Source: Euwallacea fornicatus
Lineage: Eukaryota; Arthropoda; Insecta; Coleoptera; Curculionidae
NCBI RefSeq assembly: GCF_040115645.1
Contig: NC_089576.1
Span: forward strand, 744,001 to 808,000
Length of the DNA: 64,000 nucleotides
Direction of reading: 5' to 3'
Both the position numbers and the translations under genes were made by a program. Positions 46,259-57,200 of the stretch are shown here, in pieces. Position 1 is the first letter of the stretch. Each line of letters starts with the position of its first letter. Under the pieces are notes generated by a model. The model made no database searches and was not told the DNA's origin. It saw only the letters and a list, made by a program, of their open reading frames with translations.

Positions 46259-48205
46259 TATAAAAACCAAAGGCGGAGAGAGCGGAATTTTTAAAAAGCT
46301 TAAACAGTTCTACTCAGGCCGTCAAAGGCACGTTTGTCAAACTTCAACGTGGGATTATACGTTCAGGTTAGTTCAGGTTAGTTCACAAGTGACAATCAAA
46401 GGTTTCGAGAAGGAATGTCGCATCGACTGCCGTGGGGTGCCTCGATCGTGAATGATTGAGAATCCCGTTTGCGCTTGCAGGTATTGAGCATTTTGGAAAT
46501 TTGACATGAAAACAGCATTCTTCCTGAAGTTATGGAAACCTTTCCACCAGCAAATAAGGCACTTGTCCGAAACATCAATGTACCAAGGGAAACATGTGGC
46601 GTCGCGTTTCTTTTCTTAATTGGAAATCGTCGATTTAACTTCGATTCATCATAAAACAAGCATGCGTACATCGTTCTTCACGCTCGTCATCGTTTCGAAT
46701 CTTCACGAGTCAGAGACTGAAAGTTCATAAGACTGAGAACAGTCTTATGAATTAAGCACTTCCCGATTTTACGTAACAGACGATCAAAAAACAGCAGAAA
46801 AGGGCGTAAAGTAAGCTCGGATATTTGACGAAAGCGATTCCGGGTGTTCTTACTCTTACGTTCCAAGGACAGAAATGACCTCCCTCGACCATAATTGAAT
46901 GCGCGAGACCTTGGAGCTACAAGTGGCGGGAGGGAAGTGTGGTCGGGAGGTACGCTATCAACTTGGACTCGCTTGAGCCCGTGTCCATCTTCCTTGCGCG
47001 TCTTCGAATGAGCCTTTTTGCAGTTATTAAGATGAGTTGGAAGTTAGTTGGCGAAAATTAAAAATGAAATTGGATTGAATTGAAGTTTTTTATTATTACA
47101 AAGCCACAGTTAAAGAGGGATAATAAGAAGAGACTCAAAGCGAGATAAAAAAAAATACTTGCCGCGTGTGCTATTAAGAGTCGAGATGGGCAGAACTCCC
47201 TGTAGCTCGTTGTTTTAGAATCCAATTCCAAACTTTAGTTAGAAATTATTACACGTTACCTTCCGCGCGTATATACACGGTGGTCAAATAAATTAAGCAA
47301 TAAAAAACCGTCCAAAGAACACCGCTGTGCTTTAACGACCTCAACGACGCACATTTATCAATCGTTTCGTGACCACTCAGTATACAAACTAGACTAAAAA
47401 CCGAGGAGTTTGTCCATATAATCTTGGCAACGTGCATCATCATTTACCCCTCACTACGCTTTACTTTTCTTACCCTTTTATATACTTTTTATGTAAATAT
47501 ATATCCTTATATTAGTAATTTTTGATGCGAGATGCGCACAACAATGGCATTGTAGTCTCATAGGGGAGATCTATTGTATCTAGATGGGCAGTGCTTCGAC
47601 GCATTTCAGACTTGAAAACTGGCAGTTTTGAGTAACAGTTGTAGCTGCTGAGAAAACGATGTGATGTGCGATAGGACAACTACAATGCCACTTCTCGCAT
47701 AAACAAGGCAACTTACTCAGACTTATGTAGCGGGAATCCGCGGATAACTTTCGTGACCACAGGAATCGATTCCTGGACATTTTTTTACCCAGCTTACTCA
47801 CACAAAGGTTTCACCGCATTAATCATCATAATATGGCTTTAGTTTATAATCAGATTTGTACTTCATCGTGTTCAGATGTCTGATAAAAACAATTAAGTAT
47901 AGTTTGAAAATAAGTAAACTGGGCGATACGAAAAATGCATTCGTTTGGAAGTCTTTTCTCCTAAATGAAGGGGGTGTGAAGTCGTTTTCGCCACTGGTGT
48001 AATGAGGTGGCGACAACAACGAAAACGAGTTTATACCCCCAGGAAATGACAATTAATAACCATTACTATCTCTCATGAAACGTCTCTAATTTAAACATCA
48101 GTCTAGCATAACAGGGACATTCGAACAGCATGCCACTTCCGAATTTTCGTGTGGTAAGTCATGTATTTACAAAATTTGAGTCGTTTTGTTTCTTTCCTAA
48201 TTTTG
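46259..48205. other. Intergenic, no gene recognised
   Basis: No domain-bearing ORF and no RNA gene was recognised. A tandem of GGTTAGTTCA lies at about 46366-46385. The stretch ends at the 3' end of Hr4. Confidence 0.4.
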
Positions 48206-48211
48206 TTTATT
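48206..48211 (-). promoter_or_regulatory. Candidate Hr4 polyadenylation signal
   Basis: Minus-strand AATAAA (TTTATT on the plus strand) 34 bp past the Hr4 stop codon. A longer 3' UTR using a later signal is possible. Confidence 0.4.
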
Positions 48212-48244
48212 AACATTTACCTAAGCTCCGGCCCAGTGGCGCTA

Positions 48245-51200
48245 CTACCTCTGAATAGCCGAATTAAGTAAAAAAGGAACGTAAAACATCTTACTCTCTA
48301 ATAGTAGGGCTGCTGCAGACTGTATCTGAAACATTCATCGATTGATTTATCAACTCGGCCCTTCTCGAGGATAGTCCCAGAAGTACTCGACCTGACGCAT
48401 AGATGGCGACTTTTTCGTTAAAAGTTTGCCCACACCACAGGAACCTAACCTCGAAAACTCGCGACTGACGTAGGTTCGCGTCTGTTTTGGAGTTGTTCTT
48501 CGAGAACGCTTTCGGCGATTTTATGGACGCGGAACGGATCCGTCACCGATACGCGAATCGGTACTTTCATTCGACGGGTCTTAGTCCATCCGACATCGAG
48601 GAGAAGTCAGATTCTACTCTGGGGGATTCCCGTCCTCCGTCGACGACTGTAAAATGTCGAGCGGCAGGGTTCGAACGCGGCCGTACCAGCTGCCGACCCG
48701 AAGGGCGCAGTGGTCGGCCTGGCCACGTGACCGCGGCGGAAATCATGGCGAAAGTCCACAAGACCGCACTGGAAGACGGACATTTCCAGAAAGTATTGCA
48801 CGTTGCGTTTTGACCGAACAATTCGACATCAGAGATACGAACGAAATCAGTGGCGTGGGGACGTTTCAAGGGGGTGTTCGGCAAAGTTTCATAGCGACAA
48901 TGCCGAGTTTTCACGTCGATTCGTAACCGTGAAAGACGTGCGGATCCATCACTTCGCACCTGAGACGAAAGAGCGGCGAAGGCAATCGGCTCGATGGGAA
49001 GGATCGACTCCCGAGGAGGCGGAAACCGTTCCATTTCCGGGAAAAGCGATGGGGTCAGTATTTTAGAATGCACGTGGGCTAATTTCTATTGATCGCTTCC
49101 CCAAAGGAAAAACAATAAACGGAGAGTATTAGACAAATTTATGGCGACGTTCGAGTGGAAAAATTAGGAAAAAGCGACCGCACGTGGCGAGAAGGAAAGT
49201 TTCGATCTTCAAAACAGTCCACGCTTCCGTCATCGCGATGGCCAAAATCGATCGATTACGTTTCGAGCTTTTCCTCACCGAATCCGTTCGTCAGATCTAG
49301 CCCCCTCGTATGATTTTCCACTTCCAAGATTGAAAAAATATGGCTCGATGGAAGGAGATTTGCCAATAACGAAGAGGTGTAGTTCGAGGCTGATGCATAT
49401 TTTGAAACGTTCGAAGCTTGTTGTTGTAAACAGAGGACGGAAGCCACAGAACACCGCCGAGGAAACCGAGCCAATCTCGAAGAAAACTATGACGAAAGAT
49501 GACGTAATATTTCTCTCTTTGAGTGCTGGAGGGGGGGGTTGGGGGTACTTCTCGGACTATCCTCGTATTACTTGTACCTACCTCTGGTAATCTAACTAGT
49601 AAGTCTTGAAATCTGGTCGTTTGTTGAGGATACATGTGTTGCGTGTAAACGCGCAGGCAAGTCATGTATCGTTCATGGATCGTTTCCAATTCATTGCTAC
49701 TCGAACCGCTGGCAGGTTTAGCTGGAAACAACACACTAAATTTCACCCATCACTGCCAGTTAACCCTTTCACCTTGATTAAGCATGGTAATAACTTTAAG
49801 GCACACATACTCCTCCATGGTGAGCTTGATTTGGCGAAACATGAGCGTTACATGGGTGATTTTCTCGATCATCAGACCCACGTCCTGTCTGAGCTGCTCC
49901 ATGGTGATCTCGCGCCCCATCATGGACGTCAGGCAATTTTGGAGGGTGCACAGATTCGTTTCCACCTTGAAAAATTATAAAATGTCAAACACGGAATGTT
50001 TACAACTCGCGATCGTCAAAATGGTAATACGAGTCTGCCTACAGACCTTCGATGACTCAGTGAGATTGGAAAAAGTGAAACTTCTAAGGTCGTACCGTTA
50101 CAATCATCAGCCGACCAACGGTGCATATAATTACCCGGTGGCAGAAAGAAGACTTTTACTTTCAAAACATCTCGATGTGTTGTGTTAGAAACGGGCAGTA
50201 CCGCCGATGCCATCATCAATTAATCAGGTTTTCAAGTGTAACGGTACCAACGACGGGGATTTTGCTGTATATACTGAACGTTTGTGGAATAATCTGAATA
50301 AAACGTTGATGTTTCGCGTGTTTTTGTTTAATCACGCATTTTTCACTCTTCCGGGTCGTTTCATCTAAGCCTTTCGTTTGCCCATCGTTATTCCATACAA
50401 TCAAGTGTTTTTGTTAGTAAAATTGCTTTTACCTCACTCCACGTAAGCGGAGTATAATGCGCCCATCTTACCTCCCGGATTATCGCTATTCTTGATGGAT
50501 TCATTTCTATTCAACCTTCCTCTTATTGCTTAACGCGCTTTATTGAGACTTGGTCTTGTTCCGACGTACAATAGCAAAAGAGAAAGTTTCTTAACTATCG
50601 AAAAAGAAATTAGCCTGCTAAATCGGTTGCAGCATATTTTTACCATGTGAAAGGTCAGAATTGAACGTAAGAATTTCATAATTATTCCAAACACATCATT
50701 AGCTCCGCCACTGTGGTTTTTTCCGACCATAAGACGGGGCGTAATGGGGAAAGTGGCCTAAAGGTTGAACACAAATAGTTAGCACTGTTCTATACAGGGT
50801 GTTTCCTAACTACGTGTAAAAAATTTAAAGGCGTAATCCTCGACTGATTTTGAGTCAAAAATGTCTAATCAACGTACGTCCGCAAATGCCTTGTTTCCAA
50901 GATACAGGGTGTTGAAGTGTGACAGGAAAAAGAGATTTTATTTCCAAAATGACTCAATTTGGGTGTTTGAATTTTAGAAAAGACAATTCCGGGGGTTCCC
51001 GGGTTTTCTTCGATACGTCTTAAGATTTCTTCCTCCACTTCTGGGGTTCGACGTGTTATTGGCTTTCCTCCTCCTGGAGTTTTCGTAAGAGATCCCGTAT
51101 CACAAAGACGTTGAAAGAGGTTTTTAAAGGTTTGGTGGTTGGGAGCGTGGTGGTTTGGAAACCTTTCCATGTAAACGCGCCTCGCTGCCGAACACTCACC

Positions 51201-54200
51201 ATCAGCAAGGCCGTAAACGAAAACCATATTGGCCATTTCTTGATTAGTGTAATTAGGCATTTGAAAAATGTTCAAAACTGAGGTATAATCTGATTTTTGG
51301 GACACAGAACTAAATTCTTTCACTTTAGAGAGTAAAACACCAAAATAACACTGACTATCTTGTTTATTGCAGTGGAAGTAGCAAAAAAACTAACAATAAA
51401 CAAGTTAGTAAATACCATCAAACCTTTAGAGACCTTTAAAACCTTTTTCAACGTCTTTCAGTCAACACCCTGTATCTTGGAAACAAGGCATTTGCGGACA
51501 TATGTTCATTAGACATTTTTTATTCAAAATCAGTCGAGGATTACGCCTTTAAATTTTTTACACGTAGTTAGGAAACACCCTGTATAAAGGTGACATGTCA
51601 TCACGGAGGTACTTCCAGGGGCTATAGCACCTTTAAAAAGTTAGACAAAAATTCTGGTAGATCGACGAGCGAAAGCCCACCGTTTTTGATACACCCGGTA
51701 GCAAAATTTCAAATTTTTTCTCATATTTTCCTTTTTTGTCACGCGTGTCCTGGGTTAAATTTGTCCAATGTCGTACACCTACGGTCTCTAAGACTTCTTA
51801 CAACAACACGTCAGAATCATCGGTAGCCACATACAGGGCGTTTTTTTGTGGTCGTGTCCTACTTTATACTTTGTATCTTTTTTTCGAGTTCTTTGTACAA
51901 CTTCTAATATCAAGTTTAAATCTTTCTTCAATTTTTTGTCCCTTCTAGTTTCGCATTTTTCGCGGTTTTCGCAGTATTCGCAACGGTACGGCTGCAAACT
52001 AAAAATACCGAGGAGTTAAAAAGAATCACCCAGTTCAGTTATGTACCACGTGTAATTCGTAAGATTTAGCGAAAGTAAACACACATCTAAATGGAAACAA
52101 AATTACAAAAACCGGTGAAAACGTGCCATTTTGTGTATCGAAAATTGTCTTGTACCACTAGCATTGTTTCGTTATTCTGCGGAGTACTATCGCTTTCCAA
52201 AAAATATCTGCGTGATGTGTTACACCCTGTATACAGCCTGTCCGGCTTCCGCCGGACAGCGGCTGTATCTCGGTAAGTGGGGCAACTTCGGACAAAAAAA
52301 TTCATCGCTAATGCGACCATGAGAAATCTCTGGAAAATATTTTCAGCTTCGTGAAATCGCCGTAAGGGGGCGTAGTAGGGACGGTAGTTCCTCAAAATCG
52401 ACAAATCTATGCTAAGTCACTAGTTAAGTAGCACGTTTTAATTTACTATCAATGAGATTACATCGTTCTGAAACTGTTTCGTTCGACACATAATTTCGTA
52501 ACTCACATAATAAAAGTGGGGGAAGCCGGTGAATCGCGTTAAGTTCAAACTATCGTATCTCTGTTTCTGATTATCCGATTATCAGTGATTCTGTGCTTCA
52601 TTGTGAGGGAATTATAAGCCGATTTAATAACCACATTGACCAAAAATCCATAGTCCGGAACCAAATCGCTAGAGGGCATTCTTTCAGGTAATAAATCCAT
52701 AGTCCAGAACAAAATCGCTAGAGGGCATTCTTTCAGGCAATGGCGGTTTTCTTCATTTTTCTTTAATAAATCAAATGGAACTGTACTATTTTCATAAGCC
52801 CATCTTGTAAAGCTTCAAAAAATCTAAAAACATATGTTGTAATGTCTCCAACTTTGATGCTCTCTATTAAAATAAAGACAGACAAGACACTTTCACACGT
52901 GCTAAATACTAAATATTTTGTAGATATTAACGGGTGGCATAAGGTACTGATGCCACTAGACCAGACAGGACTCCACTGTATTGCAATTTCTTTATACTCG
53001 TCCAAGTATATTCAGGGCGTCCCATTTAAACGATTGACTTTTGGGTATCTGAAGATAAGAACAATATGATTCAAATTTTTTGTAAATTTGTACCGAATCT
53101 CTGAATCCCCTTCATGCCGCATAATTATCTAAACACGGTAGAGATAAATAGCCAAAAACATATTGGCTATTCTATTTAGAAACCGTAAATATCTCGTAAA
53201 CGAAACTGTGGAACAGCAGGAAATTTTGAGTGTGTCGCTGGTTAATTTTTTATTTATTTTCTCTCTTCTTTTGTGTCTGTTGTTTTTTTTTACAGTTTAA
53301 AGTTTTACAAAAGACATTCCCCGGTCACTTCGCACCGTTGAAATTTTCTATAATTCAAACTCCAAATTATATACCGGACGATTCAAGAAGATGGCTCGCC
53401 TTTATAGCTCTTTTGTTTTTGAACTTGGAAAATTGAAATTTGGAGAGAAGCTATGTGAGAATAGAGCCGATTGATTGACATTAATAGCGTACATCTATGC
53501 GCTTCCGGTTTCACCGGAAATAACCGCAACTTTCGATTTGTAAATGTAACGCTTTATAAATTTTTTACTTTTTTGAAGTCTAGAGGTAACTTTCAGTCTA
53601 AAAGTGTGTTATTTTTGGAAAAAAAATTTCTACGGTTTTTTCGCGTCGAGCTACGCCACTGAGGCATACGTATTAGGCGCAATTTTATGTCAACATTATG
53701 GGGAAACATACTAATTTGCAATTTTATTGAGTACTTTTTCTTTTATAAGTAATTTAAATATCCAAATTCCCATTTATCTTCCGTTTTTCAAGTGGCAACA
53801 TGGTGGCTCGTTACGATTTTCTAAAAGACTATATTTTCCTGAAGTTTTTGAGACCAAACACAACTTATGTTCGTACAGAAATAAACCATTAATTCACTAA
53901 AAACGTTCAAATTTAGAAAAAATTATGTTGGGCGTGGAATATGTCACGGTCACCTTCCAAATAACAGAATAAAAGATTTCAATATTTCTACTTGTAGAAA
54001 CTGTTTTTTTTTTCATTTTTAATAGCATTTCTCTAGTTTTCATTTCATTCACAAATTTTTTAAAATAGTGGCGGCCCGGACGGTTTCAAGTGGAAACGTT
54101 TACGCATAAAGCCGCGCAGCGTCGGAAGGCAGTCGACGACATTTTTCAAATACTAAAAGCACATCAATTTTTTCACAAAAAAAAAATTTAATGACATATC

Positions 54201-57200
54201 TTTGGACTAAAAATGCACTTTAGATTCCAAAAAAGTGACAAATTTATGGGACGCTACATTTGAAAATCGAAACTCGAGATCATTTCCGGTTAAACCGGAA
54301 GTGCCAAATAAATGTCATTAATATCAATCAATCAGCTCTATTGTCATATAGCTTTCCTCCAAATGTTAACTTTCTATCTTCAAAAACAAAAAAACCATAA
54401 GGACGAGCCACCTTCTTGAGCCACCTGCTATATTGAGTTTTTTCAAAATATGTGATTAGATTGCAGATCACTTAGATGCATAGTTAGAAATTTTGCTTCA
54501 AAGCTCGACTCACTCCAAGTATTCGGAAAACTTGAATTTGGAGTTGCGTAAAAATTCGTCATTTTCAAACTTTTTCAAATTTTTTTGTTCAAAGTCTGAA
54601 TAGTAATGAACCAGTTTATCAACTCCTTCCGACCTTATTAGAAATGCCACGAAATTAAGATTATTAAAGCCATTATGGCTCTTTGGGGGGGTATAATTAC
54701 ATATTAATGAAACCATAAATTAAACATGTCATCGCAGTTAAAATTTCGAAGTCAACGAGTCCCCGATAAGCGACCCAGAAGAAGTGCATTTACCCGGACG
54801 TCGTCCTACCCTTCGACGAACTAACCTTTAACCCAGTTCCCGTAAACTGCGACCTCATAATCTGCCTGCCCCTAGTTTGGATTTATGGAGCCCTTAGTTC
54901 CAGTGGAACCCCCTCTTTGATTTTAAAAAAACTAAGAAAACACTAACCGCGTATTTCAGATACTCTACAACGACAATGTCCCAAATCCTTAAGCTTAACT
55001 ATAGCTCTATTCAGAGTTAGTAAAACACATGTAATTCTCACGCAGCAACGCGCCTCATTATGGCGTTTACACACAAAAAAAAGCTTCTCAAAGCCTTTGG
55101 TACTTCATGTCTTCATTACTAATACGTAGCTTCATCTTTCCTCCATAAATCACTTTTTTCTCTCGCCAACCCACGCCGCTGCATGGAGCCACTTGCAGCA
55201 TTGCACCGCATGACTGAATGCATTTTGGCATAAAGCGATTGAGTGGACAGATCCATAACTCTCTGGAACGGGTTTCCTGGACGCCGCTGCGTTGCATAAT
55301 GCACACGCCGCCGATTCCAGCAATAGAAAACAGGCGAGACGTGTCCTCAAACGAGTGCGTTTACCCCGACGGCGTCGTTTCTAGGACGTAGACGTTGACC
55401 CAATTCCCCTCCAAAGCTACGTCCAATTTAAAGTATCTAACGGCCATTTTTATAACGTATACGTTCGCTCGTTCGAGTTGCAAATAATAGACGATGATAA
55501 TTCGAAAATGTAGGTCACGACTCACAAGGACTTGTTTATCGCCCAGCCGAAAGGTGAATAACAAATAATTAGGACGAATCGGAGGCCTTGGACCTCAGAT
55601 TCACATTGTGATGCGCTTGGGAAGAATAGACAGGTATGTTTTTTTTTTACGGTCGATTGTTGTTTGCAAAACAGATTTCATGGGGAATCTGAGCGGTGTA
55701 TCGATAGTCCTGCTCATTCCTAGCAGAGAGTTAATTGCAGCCGGGATAGTGCCTGAGCGCATCGATAACTAGGTCGAACTGGAAAGTGCGTCATTTACAA
55801 ATACGTATAGCCGTAAGCGTTTGCTTGCGTTCTTTAAATAGTTGCACTTCAGTGGCGTAACCACCGGTGTTCCGTGCAGATGAGTCTAGATTATACTGGG
55901 AATGCACACGATACCACTTTACTTTACAAAGCATCGATATTTATTGAGATTTCGATCGTACGGAAGCGTTATGGTTCGATATTTTCCCAATGTCGGTGCT
56001 CGTAACTTCATATTTAGAGCATAACTGTCAATTGTCACTCGATATGCGATTAATCAAAAACGCAAGGGCCTAATTCTATAGGAATAGTTGAGAGTGAGAG
56101 AGAAAATTTTATACAAGAAATTGGCCGATCGACCAATCAACATCAAGAAAAATTTCGTTCTCCCTCTGATTGGTCACTGTGGAATCAGGCCTCCGAGATG
56201 ATTAATCTAATTGGCGATTTTTGAGGGGTGAATGTTCACATGGTTCAACTAGTCGCTCTAGGAACAGAGCTTTGTTTTCCTTTCTCTTTTTCTGCAAATG
56301 AGATATGTTAAATTGGAGGAGATGCCCGAGACATCTCATTTATATAAATACTCCCTCGTCTTAAGGAAGTAACATTCAACCAAAATAATCCTTGTTTGTC
56401 CATCCTCTTAAGTTAGTGTTATTGTCCTGGGCGGCAGTATTAAATGAAGGAGGTTAATCTCAGTGATAGAAGAACTACTCTGTTTTTTTCTTTTTCTAAC
56501 TTCACTTGAACGACAATACCACCTATAATATCTAGGAACGTTTGACGTTGTATGACAGTTTTGGCACAATGGTCGCAATTACAAATTTCGCAGGACAAAA
56601 GTACCTTTTGATCTTCTCGGAGGACTAAAAACCCCACTAAAAAAAAAATTACATACCTCCTGATTAAAATCGGGTTCAATTATCGTGGTAGCCATCTGCA
56701 CTTGCTGCTCCGAGGTTGCCTTTTGGATTGCTTGATAGGCAGAGGTGGTGAGGACTAGAAGCTCATGCCATTTGTGCGTGAGCAGCCGCGTGTGTACTTC
56801 GACAGGAAGCTCCAAATAGAACGGTAACCTAACACCCGTCATACATGAGGACCAATTACGCAAACGCTGTGACCTAATATACCTCTTGGTCCACTGCACC
56901 AATTTGTAGACGATGGAGTCGCCGATGTTGCACAACTTTTCGCTGAGATCAGTGTTGTGGTCGAGCAGCTCGTCCAGGTTCCGCAACGTGGCAATATCTT
57001 GGAACTCATCACAGTCGATCAAGGTTTTTATCATTGACAACGCGTATTCCACGGAGAAGTTACGATCCCGTGAGCTGGACACTGCACTGTCCAGCCGCTG
57101 ACGCAGCCGGATCACCTCGCTGGGGTTAGTTAGGGCGGTTTTCAAGATGGTGCCGTTTACTATTAAATCCTTCCGTGAAAAGCGACGTTAAGAAATTTTG

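Larger units (their letters stand above)
49966..56656 (-). other. Hr4: 6.7-kb Hr4 intron carrying several repeats
   Basis: Splits the ligand-binding domain between GAG|GTATGT (56656) and TTTTTCAAG (49966). It holds the 788-bp element at 50795-51582, a small hairpin near 52234-52258, the 49-bp tandem duplication at 52644-52741 and the fold-back at 53383-54419. No nested gene was recognised. A TTTATATAAATA word at about 56338-56349 resembles a TATA box, but no ORF or known 5' end follows. Confidence 0.7.

Noticed and set aside
48567..49073. 168-codon minus-strand open frame
   Set aside because: Antisense shadow of the mariner remnant on the plus strand.
56338..56349. TATA-like word TTTATATAAATA in the Hr4 intron
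   Set aside because: No ORF, transcript start or conserved element follows; AT-rich background makes it uninformative.
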